From NCBI RefSeq assembly GCF_900105495.1, contig NZ_FNTF01000002.1, positions 3,526,501 to 3,590,500 of the forward strand: a stretch of 64,000 nt of DNA, given 5' to 3'. Below are positions 1 through 8,276 of this stretch, in pieces. The notes below the pieces were generated by a model. That model was not told where the DNA came from. It saw only the letters and a program-made list of their open reading frames with translations, and did no database searches. The position numbers and the translations under genes were made by a program. Numbering within the stretch: position 1 is the stretch's first letter; each line of letters begins with the position of its first letter. This DNA comes from Pseudomonas frederiksbergensis (GTDB lineage Bacteria > Pseudomonadota > Gammaproteobacteria > Pseudomonadales > Pseudomonadaceae).

Positions 1-307
1 GGTTCTGGACCGCGTCCAGCGGATACCAGATGCAATCGAAGATTTCGTTTTGTGGGCGGGCCTCATCCGCGTTCTCCACGGAGGCCTCGTAAACATGGTG
101 TTGGGTGCTGGCCGTTTGCAATTCCATCAGGTACAGCATCCCAGCGACCCCAAGCCCGGTCTCTTCCTGGAGCTCTCGTGTGGCGGCGTCGGCAATGGCT
201 TCACCACGTTCAACCTTTCCGCCGGGCAGCATCCACCGACTCCTTGGCTTGCGCACCAGGAGAATGTGTCGGTGTTGCTCGCAAATGACGGTCGCGCGTA
301 CTTTCAT
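1..307 (-). CDS. NUDIX hydrolase, 3' end cut by window edge
   Basis: About 102 codons are visible, running off the left edge. The Nudix box is clear: GGKVERGE at residues 28-35 followed by RELQEETGL, which matches G-x5-E-x7-REUxEExGU and supplies the Mg-binding glutamates. Family members hydrolyse nucleoside diphosphates linked to another moiety (oxidised nucleotides, NDP-sugars, NADH); the substrate cannot be told here. The ATG at 307 begins the protein directly with the first beta strand ([11 protein letters not shown]). The C-terminus lies outside the window. Confidence 0.9.
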   Translation of the reverse strand, partial: MKVRATVICEQHRHILLVRKPRSRWMLPGGKVERGEAIADAATRELQEETGLGVAGMLYLMELQTASTQHHVYEASVENADEARPQNEIFDCIWYPLDAVQN

Positions 308-518
308 GTGTTACCCGATTGCTGTTTGTCATAAAACAGTCATAAAAATGCAATATTCGAGCCGAGGTGTCTGCCTCAATGGTTGGAGTGATGGACGAGG
401 CTGGAAGTGCAATCGCGTTTCGAAATACTGGCGCGACGTCTGGTCGGCACTTCTTGAAGGGGCGGGTGTAAGGTATTCAAGTGAATCCAGGATCATCACT
501 GCCGAAATGGAGGTGACT

Positions 519-722
519 ATGAGCGTTCCGATGCTGACCAAAATGCACATGAACGGTTATGACGTACTCAGCGTGAACAACGGCCCGTGGCGGGTGTGCA
601 CCAAAGGTGACCGGCTTGGAGCCTTTGGCAGTAAAGAGGAAGCACTGGCCTTTGCGGCCGCTCTTCCCGGCTACAAGGCCAAGGCGAGTCGGCCTGCACG
701 CAGCCAGCAATCAGACAAATAG
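519..722 (+). CDS. Small conserved protein, DUF2188-like
   Basis: 67 residues. The ATG at 519 is chosen because GGAGGTG lies 4-10 bases upstream; an open frame extends much further 5' but without a ribosome site. The core (MNGYDVLSVNNGPWRVCTKG, then an alanine-rich helix with 'SKEEALAFAAALPGYKAK') resembles the short beta-beta-alpha DUF2188-type proteins in which a tryptophan strand is followed by a 'sKeeAla.A' helix. Function unknown. A terminator-like hairpin follows within 10 bases, so it is probably a single-gene transcript. The family assignment is by eye. Confidence 0.65.
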   Translation: MSVPMLTKMHMNGYDVLSVNNGPWRVCTKGDRLGAFGSKEEALAFAAALPGYKAKASRPARSQQSDK

Positions 723-730
723 CACGCTTT

Positions 731-757
731 AAGCCCTGGTTCGCCGGGGCTTTTCTT
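731..757 (+). terminator. Rho-independent terminator
   Basis: AGCCC, a 9-base loop, then GGGGCT and TTTTCTTT, immediately after the small CDS ending at 722. Confidence 0.75.
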
Positions 758-902
758 TGTGCACTTGATCCTTGCTCATGCCGGTCTCGCCCTTTGCAAC
801 CAGCGTTCGATCCCGATAGACACGCGATTCGGAGCTGTAGCCACCCAACGCCGCCAGTACAACGACCAGCGCGCCTGGAGGTTTGTGCATGGCAATGCTC
901 TG

Positions 903-1142
903 CTATTGAGCTTTTGTTCGAGTGATGATCTTGGCCTTCACTTCCTCGGCATACCCCTTCAGTCGTTCTTCATCTCCCTGAAAAAGTTCGCACAGCTTCA
1001 GGATTGCTTGCGCATCCACGTCATTGCCAGTCAGGCGTAGCTGCTCTGCGATGCGTAAAAGCTCTACGGCTGACCATCTCAGATCCGACGCAAGCCCTTG
1101 CAGGTCACGCCGAAGTTCGTTTTCAGATTCGTTAAGCCACAT
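903..1142 (-). CDS. Hypothetical small helical protein
   Basis: 79 residues, predominantly charged helix (start MWLNESENELRRDLQG, end KAKIITRTKAQ). The frame stays open upstream to 1286, but the ATG at 1142 is preceded by AGGAGGTCATC, a strong ribosome site, so this start is preferred. No signal peptide or membrane segment. No family recognised. It faces the small gene at 1313 divergently if the short start is correct. A longer 127-residue product from 1286 cannot be excluded. Confidence 0.5.
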   Translation of the reverse strand: MWLNESENELRRDLQGLASDLRWSAVELLRIAEQLRLTGNDVDAQAILKLCELFQGDEERLKGYAEEVKAKIITRTKAQ

Positions 1143-1312
1143 GATGACCTCCTGCCAATCTCCGCTACAAAATTTTAGTCCCATTTCCCGGGCCAGGGCG
1201 TTTTGTTCGTCTGGACCGTTGGTGCAACCTTCTGTCGGGAAGATGAACGCGAACCCGCAGATTTGATGTCGTAGTGAGGTAGTCAATTTTTGCTAGGGCG
1301 AGGCAACTTCAA

Positions 1313-1531
1313 ATGACGGCGACTGATGAGTTTAGATTTCATGCCCATGAGCTGATCGTTGATCTGGACGCGGCCACCACGGAAATGATGAAACTGATTT
1401 CTGCACATCAGCTGAGCGGCCCGGAATGGGAGCGGGTCACTCAATGGCAGCACGAAGCGTATGAAAGATGGATGACTTATCTGAACGAGAGGTCATACCC
1501 GGAAACCGGCGATCACAACGCCCCTTGCTGA
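1313..1531 (+). CDS. Hypothetical small protein
   Basis: 72 residues with an acidic helical character (ELIVDLDAATTEMMKLI ... WERVTQWQHEAYERWMTYL). No signal peptide. The region upstream of the ATG holds only a weak purine stretch (GGGCGAGG). The pattern of small amphipathic helices is common among unnamed Pseudomonas proteins. Function not recognised. It is followed 70 bases later by a lipoprotein gene on the same strand. Confidence 0.5.
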   Translation: MTATDEFRFHAHELIVDLDAATTEMMKLISAHQLSGPEWERVTQWQHEAYERWMTYLNERSYPETGDHNAPC

Positions 1532-1601
1532 GTTCAGTGCAACGGATGGATGTCTGGACAGCGACACGCTACATTCCCCTTTTTCGGGATAAGGAAGCGT
1601 C

Positions 1602-1937
1602 ATGCGCAAATTGATTGGGGGAGTGGGGTTGGCGTTGCTGGCGGGCTGTTCATTGCCCGCGTCCCTGGTGCCGGGTGAACCCAACGTCAGCAAGTACAGC
1701 GACAAGGTGCCGAAAGACTATGCCGCGTGCGTTCTGCCGGCGTGGCAGCGGGAGATACCCAACACGACCCAATCGGCGATCTCCAATGGCTACAGAGTCA
1801 CCGCGCCGAGCATTATCACGGCCGACGAAATTGTCGATATCGTGAAATCCAAGGATGGCAGTCACGTATCGCTTTATCAGGGGCCGCCCTGGGCGAAATC
1901 CGGGGCGTTGCGTCAGGCAGTGCGTGATTGTCTTTAA
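1602..1937 (+). CDS. Putative lipoprotein
   Basis: 111 residues. A lipoprotein signal peptide is evident: MRKLIGGVGLALLAGC, with lipobox LLAGC and Cys16 as the lipid attachment site. The residue after Cys is Ser, consistent with outer-membrane sorting in the Lol scheme. The mature part is about 95 residues with two further cysteines (one in 'YAACVLPAW', one near the C-terminus in 'VRDCL') that could form a disulphide. GATAAGGAAG precedes the ATG at good spacing. No domain recognised. It ends 4 bases before the convergent Rrf2 gene. Confidence 0.75.
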   Translation: MRKLIGGVGLALLAGCSLPASLVPGEPNVSKYSDKVPKDYAACVLPAWQREIPNTTQSAISNGYRVTAPSIITADEIVDIVKSKDGSHVSLYQGPPWAKSGALRQAVRDCL

Positions 1938-1940
1938 GGT

Positions 1941-2510
1941 TTAGTCGGTGATATCGGTTGCCTGGATGATCGCGTCGGCGCTTGCCTGAGTGCTCGCATT
2001 GATTTTCTTTTCCCGACGATCGTTTATCCAGTTGTCCACCTGAGCATTGAATTGCGCTGGCGCTTTTCGTCCGACCTTTCTGGCGAGATCAAGAATGGTC
2101 TGCTGGGCGAGGGCGTCTTCCATGCGTTTCTGCGCGGTCATCATGACGGCATGCACCGAACATGGACCCGCCAGCGCCCACGCTGGCGCGGAACCTTCGA
2201 ACAAAGCGCAACGCCCCCGAATCTCTCGGCAATCGAAGATGAGTTTCTGGCCGTCGATGGCATTGACGATATCCAGAATGCTGATTTCGTCAGAAGGCCG
2301 GGCCAGCTTGAAGCCGCCGCGCACGCCTTCAGTGGCGACCACCAGTTTTGCCTTGGCCAGTTTGGTGAAGATTTTTGCCAGATAGTCCTGTGGCACGCCT
2401 TGCAGTTCGGCAAGGTCGCGCACGCTCGCCTCACGGGTGTCGCCGCTGGTGCCGACCAGAAAAACCAGGCAGTGAATGCCGTACTCAACGCCTGCGCTGT
2501 AAAGAGACAT
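1941..2510 (-). CDS. Rrf2-family transcriptional regulator
   Basis: 189 residues from the ATG at 2510, which has GGAG 7 bases upstream; a further ATG at 2537 lacks one. The N-terminal winged helix is typical of Rrf2: MSLYSAGVEYGIHCL, then 'VRDLAELQGVPQDYLAKIFTKLAKAKLV', then 'GVRGGFKLARPSDEISILDIVNAIDG'. Three cysteines follow (DCREIRGRC and GPCSV), spaced C-x6-C-x15-C, so an iron-sulphur or thiol sensor as in NsrR/IscR is possible but not shown. It is divergent from the flavoprotein at 2794, which it probably controls. Confidence 0.88.
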   Translation of the reverse strand: MSLYSAGVEYGIHCLVFLVGTSGDTREASVRDLAELQGVPQDYLAKIFTKLAKAKLVVATEGVRGGFKLARPSDEISILDIVNAIDGQKLIFDCREIRGRCALFEGSAPAWALAGPCSVHAVMMTAQKRMEDALAQQTILDLARKVGRKAPAQFNAQVDNWINDRREKKINASTQASADAIIQATDITD

Positions 2511-2672
2511 ATCTATCTCCGACCAAAGTAGTCGCAAATGCTAACAGCGGGACGCGAGCTGGGCAACGCGTCCTGTCGCTTCTTCATTATGCGTCGCGCG
2601 GCAGTTTTGCCTCTCGATAGCCCTTTTTCGGACAAATCGAACTTTTCGATACCAACCATCAGTAATTTCGTT

Positions 2673-2701
2673 TTGTGCCCTGTAACTAGGATCAATATAG
2701 T
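2673..2701 (+). promoter_or_regulatory. Sigma-70-like promoter of the flavoprotein gene, with possible Rrf2 site
   Basis: TTGTGC, a 17-base spacer, then TATAGT, about 90 bases before the flavoprotein start. The -10 box is the right half of an ACTA-N9-TAGT inverted repeat (2685-2701), a good position for repressor binding by the divergent Rrf2 protein. The site assignment is inference. Confidence 0.5.
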
Positions 2702-2793
2702 CGCCGTTGTCAGGTCCGCATTGGGAAGCAGCCGCTACCGAAGCGCGTGACCTTTAACGAATTCATCACTTGGTCTTTTCCCCGGAGTTAAAA

Positions 2794-3996
2794 ATGAAAC
2801 AACACATCCTGGTTATTGGCGCAGGTTTCGGTGGCATGTGGACGGCTTTGAGCGCCACGCGTCTGTTCGACATTCATGGCCACAACGACGTTGAAGTGAC
2901 CGTTCTGGCTCCTCAGGCCGAGCTGCGAGTGCGTCCGCGCTTCTACGAGCCGAATGCGCACCAGTTGGCTGCACCGATTGGCGAACTGTTCGATGCGGTT
3001 GGCGTCCAGTTCATCAAGGGCTCTGCCGAAACCATCGACGTTGAGCAAAAACGGGTCGGCTACGTTGATGCGTCCGGCAACCAGCGGGTGTGCAACTACG
3101 ACAAACTCGTTCTGGCGACCGGCAGCCGCCTGGCCTTGCCGAACACGCCAGGTGTGGCGGAACACGCCTTCGACGTGGATCAGATCGAACAGGCCATACG
3201 CCTGGAAAATCACCTCAAGTCCTTGGTCAACCTGCCAGAAAGCCAGGCTCGCAACACCGTAGTGGTGGCCGGCGGTGGCTTCACCGGGATTGAAACCGCG
3301 ACTGAAATGCCTGCGCGGTTGCGCGCCATCCTCGGTGATCGCGCCGACATCGAAGTGATCATCGTTGATCGTGGCGAGAAAGTTGGCGGGTCCATGGGCG
3401 CCGAGATCGCCAAGTCGATCGTTGAAGCCAGTATTGAAACGGGCGTGACATGGCGCTTGAAATCGTCGGTCGTGGCTGTCGATGAAAATGGCGTGGCCCT
3501 GACCGATGGCCAGCGCATCGATGCTAAAACGGTGGTCTGGACCACCGGTGTGCGCGCCAGCTCGTTGACCGAGCAGATTCCGGCCGAACGCGATCACCTC
3601 GGTCGTCTGCACGTCGACGCGCACTTGAAAGTCATTGGCCAGGAAGACATCTTCGCCACCGGCGACGTCGCCTACGCCGCCAGCGATGACATCGGCAACT
3701 TCGCATTGATGACTTGCCAGCACGCTATTTCGCTGGGTCGTCATGCCGGCAACAACGTTGCCGCACAGATTCTAGGCGTGGACCCGACTCCATACAGCCA
3801 GCCTAAATACGTGACCTGCCTGGATCTGGGCGCCTGGGGCGCCGTCTACACCGAGGGTTGGGACCGCCAGGTGAAGTTGGTCAAGGAGGAAGGCAAGGCG
3901 TTGAAGACCCAGATCAACACAATGTGGATCTACCCGCCCGCAGCTGATCGTGTCACTGCGCTGGCTTCTGCGGATCCGATGATTCCTGTTGCCTGA
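2794..3996 (+). CDS. NAD(P)/FAD-dependent oxidoreductase, NDH-2-like
   Basis: 400 residues. Two Rossmann dinucleotide motifs are present: VIGAGFGGMWTA at the N-terminus for FAD and VAGGGFTGIETATEM in the middle for NAD(P)H. 'IFATGDVAYA' is the C-terminal FAD-binding ATG motif. The architecture is that of type II NADH dehydrogenases and related quinone reductases, which pass electrons from NADH to quinone without proton pumping. The usual C-terminal membrane-anchoring region is short here, so a soluble role is also possible. CGGAG precedes the ATG. The divergent Rrf2 regulator suggests redox- or stress-responsive expression. Confidence 0.82.
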   Translation: MKQHILVIGAGFGGMWTALSATRLFDIHGHNDVEVTVLAPQAELRVRPRFYEPNAHQLAAPIGELFDAVGVQFIKGSAETIDVEQKRVGYVDASGNQRVCNYDKLVLATGSRLALPNTPGVAEHAFDVDQIEQAIRLENHLKSLVNLPESQARNTVVVAGGGFTGIETATEMPARLRAILGDRADIEVIIVDRGEKVGGSMGAEIAKSIVEASIETGVTWRLKSSVVAVDENGVALTDGQRIDAKTVVWTTGVRASSLTEQIPAERDHLGRLHVDAHLKVIGQEDIFATGDVAYAASDDIGNFALMTCQHAISLGRHAGNNVAAQILGVDPTPYSQPKYVTCLDLGAWGAVYTEGWDRQVKLVKEEGKALKTQINTMWIYPPAADRVTALASADPMIPVA

Positions 3997-4034
3997 AATC
4001 TCGGCAGCGTTGCTTCGATAACGCTGTCTGTTTA

Positions 4035-4073
4035 AAAAATCCCGCCAGGGTTTCCTGGGAGGGATTTTTTTTT
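4035..4073 (+). terminator. Rho-independent terminator
   Basis: AATCCC and GGGATT flank an inner CCAGG-GTTT-CCTGG stem, followed by a run of nine T. The A-run on the left makes it potentially bidirectional. It closes the flavoprotein transcript. Confidence 0.88.
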
Positions 4074-4093
4074 GCGCCTTGAACGGTTGCGGT

Positions 4094-4145
4094 CGTGAAA
4101 TTTAGTGTGTACTTTTTCATGAAATTAAAAGTATAAAAATTCACG
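4094..4145 (+). promoter_or_regulatory. Nested inverted repeats before the polyamine catabolism genes
   Basis: CGTGAAATTT at 4094-4103 pairs with AAAATTCACG at 4136-4145 (one mismatch). Inside it, TACTTTT at 4110-4116 pairs with AAAAGTA at 4127-4133 around a TCATGA core. The set ends 8 bases before the ATG of the PuuB-like gene. This arrangement suits an operator for the XRE-cupin regulator encoded second in the operon. The role is inferred from position and symmetry. Confidence 0.5.
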
Positions 4146-4152
4146 AGGCTGT

Positions 4153-5442
4153 ATGTTCCAGCAATCTTCCCGGCACGTCGCCAGCTATTACGCCCACACC
4201 TGCGCGGATCGCTTGGTGGCTCGAGCTGTTTTTGACGGCGAGCAGGACACCGAGGTGTTGATCATCGGGGCCGGCTTCAGTGGGTTGCATACGGCGTTGC
4301 GTCTGGCCCTGGCCGGTAAGCGCGTGACGTTGCTCGAAGCCAGTCGGGTCGCCTGGGCCGCCTCAGGGCGCAATGGCGGTCAGGCCATTCTCGGTTGGTC
4401 GTGTGACATGCCGCCGTTGGAGGCTGCGTTGGGTTATGAGCGTGCGCGCCGGTTATGGGACAGCATGCGTTGGGCTGCCCGGGAGTTGCGAGACTTGCCT
4501 GGCCGCCATGGTTTCGATTGCGACTATCGGCCTGGTCACCTGTGGACGTCGGTGATGCCGCGTCGAGTGAGTCTGCTGACAGAATGGCAACACGAGGCCA
4601 GCCACAAGTGGGGCCACGATAATTTGCAGTTCATTTCGCGTGAGGCGTTGCCTGATTGGGTCTCCAGTGAGCGCTATCAGGCGGGCCTGTTCGATCCTGA
4701 AGGCGGGCATTTGAATCCGCTGAAACTGGCGCTCGGCCTCGCCGCTGCGATTGAGCAGGCCGGTGGATGCATTCATGAGCAGAGCAAGGCGCTGAGTTAT
4801 CGCGAAGAGGGCGGTCAGTATGTAGTTGCCACTGAGCGCGGGCAGATTCGCGCCGACGTGCTGGTGCTGGCGTGCAACGCCTACCTTGATCGGCTTGATC
4901 CGAAGCTGTCGAGTTGTGTGTTGCCGGTTGGCACTTATCAGGTGGCAACCGCGCCACTCTCAGAGCGACAGGCGACTGCGCTGATACCGAGCAATGTGTG
5001 CGTCACCGACAACCAGTTTGTCCTCGATTATTTCCGCCGTACGCCAGACAACCGCCTGCTGTTCGGCGGTGGATGCACTTACCTGGGCGGCATGCCGAAG
5101 GACATCGCCGCTGCGACACGGCCCTATCTGGAACGCGTGTTTCCCCAACTCAAGGGCGTAGAACTGGACTTCGCCTGGGGAGGGCACATCGATCTGACCC
5201 TCAAGCGCACGCCTGACATCGGTCGACGTGGCGACCTCTACTGGCTACAGGGTTACTCAGGGCATGGCGTGCTGCCGACGTTGGCCGGGGCGCGTGCTGT
5301 GTCCGACGCGATTCTTGGCCAGCCCGATGAGCTGGCGTTGTACCAGGGGTTGATCAACGGCAGCTTTCCCGGAGGGAAGTATTTGGCCGCACCGCTGGAA
5401 GCCATCGGCAAAGCCTGGTATCGCCTGCGCGACAGCCTTTGA
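4153..5442 (+). CDS. FAD-dependent oxidase, gamma-glutamylputrescine oxidase-like (PuuB family)
   Basis: 429 residues, DAO/GlyA-type flavoprotein. The FAD-binding motif VLIIGAGFSGLHTALRLA begins near residue 36, and the family hallmark 'ASRVAWAASGRNGGQ' near residue 70 matches PuuB/YgaF-like amine oxidases. C-terminal 'GYSGHGVLPTLAGARAVSDAI' is the second FAD contact. PuuB oxidises gamma-glutamyl-putrescine to the aldehyde with release of ammonia and H2O2. Here the neighbouring glutamine-synthetase-like ligase would supply the glutamylated amine. GAGG lies just upstream of the ATG. The exact amine substrate (putrescine, another polyamine, or an ethanolamine-like amine) is not determined by the sequence. 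Confidence 0.82.
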   Translation: MFQQSSRHVASYYAHTCADRLVARAVFDGEQDTEVLIIGAGFSGLHTALRLALAGKRVTLLEASRVAWAASGRNGGQAILGWSCDMPPLEAALGYERARRLWDSMRWAARELRDLPGRHGFDCDYRPGHLWTSVMPRRVSLLTEWQHEASHKWGHDNLQFISREALPDWVSSERYQAGLFDPEGGHLNPLKLALGLAAAIEQAGGCIHEQSKALSYREEGGQYVVATERGQIRADVLVLACNAYLDRLDPKLSSCVLPVGTYQVATAPLSERQATALIPSNVCVTDNQFVLDYFRRTPDNRLLFGGGCTYLGGMPKDIAAATRPYLERVFPQLKGVELDFAWGGHIDLTLKRTPDIGRRGDLYWLQGYSGHGVLPTLAGARAVSDAILGQPDELALYQGLINGSFPGGKYLAAPLEAIGKAWYRLRDSL

Positions 5443-5467
5443 AACATCAATTTCCGGAAACCTTCTG

Positions 5468-6022
5468 ATGGACATGCAAGAAGAAATCTCGGCGCTGGCG
5501 ATCCTGATCCAGGACCTGCGCAAACACAAAAAATACACCCTGAAAGACTTGGCGGACAAAATCGGTCGTTCGGTGGGCTTTCTTTCGCAAGTAGAACGGG
5601 GTTTATCACGTCCCACGGTGGCGGACTTGACCGCCATCAGCGAAACCCTCGGCGTGCCGACCACCTATTTCTATAGCTTGCCCAAGCCCATGGCGTTGCC
5701 TTGGGTGACCCGTCCGGATGAGCGACGCACGTTGTATTACGCCGACGGGATCACCGACATCCTTGTCTCGCCGAAGATGCGGGCGTCCTTCTCAATGCTT
5801 GAAAGCCAACTGGAGCCCGGCGCCAGCAGCGGTGACCGGCACATGAACGACAGCTCGGAGCAGGGTGGCTATGTCCTCGAGGGGGAGCTGACGCTATGGC
5901 TGGATGACGACAAACCGGTGACGTTGCGCACCGGCGACAGTTTCCAGCTGGCCAGTCACACACATTGCCGCTACGGCAACCTCTCGGATCGGCTCGCCCG
6001 GGTGCTTTGGGTTTACACCTGA
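5468..6022 (+). CDS. XRE-family regulator with C-terminal cupin (PuuR-like)
   Basis: 184 residues. An N-terminal helix-turn-helix (about residues 15-70: 'YTLKDLADKIGRSVGFLSQVERGLSRPTVADLTAISETLGV') is followed by a C-terminal cupin (about 110-184: 'EQGGYVLEGELTLWLDDDKPVTLRTGDSFQLASHTHCRYGN'). This is the PuuR/HipB-type arrangement, in which the cupin senses the amine or intermediate and the HTH represses the operon. It lies 25 bases after the oxidase gene and 24 bases before the ligase gene. The inverted repeats at 4094-4145 are its most likely target. Confidence 0.85.
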   Translation: MDMQEEISALAILIQDLRKHKKYTLKDLADKIGRSVGFLSQVERGLSRPTVADLTAISETLGVPTTYFYSLPKPMALPWVTRPDERRTLYYADGITDILVSPKMRASFSMLESQLEPGASSGDRHMNDSSEQGGYVLEGELTLWLDDDKPVTLRTGDSFQLASHTHCRYGNLSDRLARVLWVYT

Positions 6023-6046
6023 TAAAAACAACAAGGAACACTAACG

Positions 6047-7393
6047 ATGGATGCTGTCTGCTCTGATCTGGTTGCTGAGGTTCGCGCGTTTCGCCAGCGC
6101 TTCCCGCAGGTGCGTTACGTTGACCTGATTTCCCTGGATATTCCCGGGCATTTTTATGGCAAGCGCTACCCGATAGAAATGCTCGAGAAGGTCGCCGCTG
6201 GCAGCGCGCTCAAGCTGCCGCAAAACTGCGTGTTGCTGGGTACGCAGGGCGGTCTGTTCAAAATCGGTGACTACTGTTTCAACGACGGCGACCCGGATGC
6301 TCCCCGCCGCCTGGTGCCCGGTACGCTCAAGCCCGTGAGTTGGGAAAACCAACTGCTGGGGCAAATGCTGATTACCTCGAGCGGTACTGAGAAGCCTATC
6401 GTTTTCGAGCCGCGTGAGGTGTTGGCGCAGGTGCTCGAGCGCCTTGGCCGAAAAGGGATTTTCCCCGTCGTCGCGTTCGAGCTGGAGTTCTATCTGTTCG
6501 ATCGACAGCTACGTGACGGCTTGCCACAGTTCCCTCGCGATCAGCTGACTGACGATGCCGATGATCAGCCGAATATGCACATCGAACGGCTGTCGAGATT
6601 TTCACCGGTACTCGATGACATGGTCGAGACGGCGAGGGCGCAAGGCATTGATGCCACGGTGATCACTGCGGAGCTGGGCCCGGGCCAGTTCGAAATCAAT
6701 TTCGGTCACCTTGACGATGGCCTGCGTGCGGCCGACTGGGCGGCCCTGTTCTGCCGCAGCACGCGGGGCGTGGCCCTCAAGCACAATCACCGCGCCAGCT
6801 TCATGGCAAAACCCTATTTGCAGCATCCCGGTAGCGGCATGCATGTGCATGTGAGCCTTTACGACGAGGCGGGAACCAACCTGTTGGCGGCAAACGATCA
6901 GCAGGCGCTGCGCCATGCCGTGGCCGGTTGCCTTGAAGTGTTGCCGCATTGCATGCCGATCTTTGCACCGAATCACAACGCCATGCGGCGCTTGAGCGGC
7001 ACGGTGAATGTGGCGACGCGCGCCAGTTGGGGCTTTGAAGATCGTGACGCCTGCCTGCGGGTGCCTGAGTCGGACGCGAAGAATCTGCGCATCGAACATC
7101 GCCTGGCGGGCGCGGATGCCAATCCATATCTGGTGTTGGCGGCGATTCTGGTCGGGCTGGAGCACGGGTTGGAAGTGGGTCGTGAACCGATTGCATCCCT
7201 CAACGAAGATCGTGGCAGCGGAGTCGACTTCCCGCTGGAGATGCTGGAGGCCGTGCGTTCGATGCAAAACAATGTGCAACTGCGCGAGGGTTTGGGGGCC
7301 GAGTTTGTGAATGTCTACTGCGAAAACAAACGCCAGGACCATTTGGCATTCCTGCAGGACATCAGCGCGCGGGAGTATCGCTGGTACCTCTAA
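6047..7393 (+). CDS. Glutamine synthetase family protein, gamma-glutamylpolyamine synthetase-like
   Basis: 448 residues, the size of PuuA/GlnA-type ligases. The family landmarks are present: 'FELEFYLFD' early in the catalytic domain, 'AELGPGQFEINFGH', the substrate loop 'KHNHRASFMAKPYLQHPGSGMHVHVSL', 'ASWGFEDRDACLRVP' and 'RIEHRLAGADANPYLVLAAIL'. The conserved adenylylation tyrosine region of true GlnA is not apparent. Together with the upstream oxidase and regulator this points to ATP-dependent gamma-glutamylation of putrescine or a related amine. The spacer before it contains AAGGAAC as ribosome site. A terminator follows about 155 bases later. Confidence 0.85.
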   Translation: MDAVCSDLVAEVRAFRQRFPQVRYVDLISLDIPGHFYGKRYPIEMLEKVAAGSALKLPQNCVLLGTQGGLFKIGDYCFNDGDPDAPRRLVPGTLKPVSWENQLLGQMLITSSGTEKPIVFEPREVLAQVLERLGRKGIFPVVAFELEFYLFDRQLRDGLPQFPRDQLTDDADDQPNMHIERLSRFSPVLDDMVETARAQGIDATVITAELGPGQFEINFGHLDDGLRAADWAALFCRSTRGVALKHNHRASFMAKPYLQHPGSGMHVHVSLYDEAGTNLLAANDQQALRHAVAGCLEVLPHCMPIFAPNHNAMRRLSGTVNVATRASWGFEDRDACLRVPESDAKNLRIEHRLAGADANPYLVLAAILVGLEHGLEVGREPIASLNEDRGSGVDFPLEMLEAVRSMQNNVQLREGLGAEFVNVYCENKRQDHLAFLQDISAREYRWYL

Positions 7394-7549
7394 GTGAGTC
7401 CTTGTTACGGTGCGCCCATAAAAAATGTGTGGATATTGAATGAGTTAGACGATTTAGTAACTGGTTGGTGAGCCAAAATATCTTGTTGCAGGCAGAAATA
7501 TTAAGTAATATTCGCCCGCGTTCACCACCACGGTTTATGCATTTTGAGT

Positions 7550-7583
7550 CCCAGGCGTCCATCAGCTGCCTGGGATTTTTTTT
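7550..7583 (+). terminator. Rho-independent terminator
   Basis: CCCAGGC, an 11-base loop, GCCTGGG, then A and eight T. It ends the polyamine operon and sits between convergent transcripts. Confidence 0.85.
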
Positions 7584-7612
7584 GCCTGAAATTCGCGACA
7601 AATGTATATCCG

Positions 7613-8245
7613 CTACCGCGAAATGATCCCGTGATCGATCGCGTATTTGACCAGGGCCGCGGGTTTGTCGATGTTGAGTTTGCGCCGGATGCTCAGGCGA
7701 TGGGTTTCTACCGTGCGAACGCTGATGTCCAGTTCACGGGCCATCTCCTTGTTGTTCAGCCCTTGAGCCATCTTGTACAACACCTGGCTCTCGCGCGGTG
7801 TCAGCTCGTTGTCGGTATTTTTATCGGCGATGAGCCGCTGGGCGATCTCGGCGCTGTAGAACGTGCCGCCACTGGCGATGGCTTCGATCGCCGCGATGAT
7901 TTCCCGTGACGGTGAGTTCTTCAGGACATAGCCGCTGGCCCCCGCGCGAACGGACTCACTTACGTATTCGTTATTGTCGTACATGCTCAGCACCAGCACC
8001 TTGAGCGACGGGTACTGGCTGCGTAATACCCGGGTCAGCTCGAGCCCGTTCATGTCCCGCAGGCTGATATCGACCAGCAACAGGTCCGGCTGGCAGCGCC
8101 CGACCATTTCAATGGCATCCGCGCCACTCTCGGCTTCGCCCACGACTTCCAGGGGAGGCATGACCGCCAGCAGCGCTTTGATCCCGTCGCGGACCAGGGC
8201 GTGATCGTCGACCAGGGCGACGCGGATCGGGTAGGGCAGGTTCAT
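7613..8245 (-). CDS. NarL/FixJ-type response regulator
   Basis: 210 residues. The receiver domain has the acidic pair D13/D14 and phospho-acceptor D59 (LLLVDIS), the KNSP lysine loop near residue 110, and a C-terminal LuxR helix-turn-helix ('LTPRESQVLYKMAQGLNNKEMARELDISVRTVETHRLSIRRKLNI'). It forms a pair with the sensor kinase ending 31 bases upstream. The locus lies divergently from cstA, so regulation of pyruvate or peptide uptake is a reasonable guess. The palindrome at 10441-10464 is a candidate target. Confidence 0.92.
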   Translation of the reverse strand: MNLPYPIRVALVDDHALVRDGIKALLAVMPPLEVVGEAESGADAIEMVGRCQPDLLLVDISLRDMNGLELTRVLRSQYPSLKVLVLSMYDNNEYVSESVRAGASGYVLKNSPSREIIAAIEAIASGGTFYSAEIAQRLIADKNTDNELTPRESQVLYKMAQGLNNKEMARELDISVRTVETHRLSIRRKLNIDKPAALVKYAIDHGIISR

Positions 8246-8276
8246 CGCGGGTATTCACTCTTGTTGTGGGGGCGAG

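Noticed and set aside
2788..3744. 318-codon open frame antisense to the flavoprotein gene
   Set aside because: It mirrors a well-supported gene with two dinucleotide motifs, and its translation is His/Val/Asp-rich without any domain. It is a high-GC shadow.
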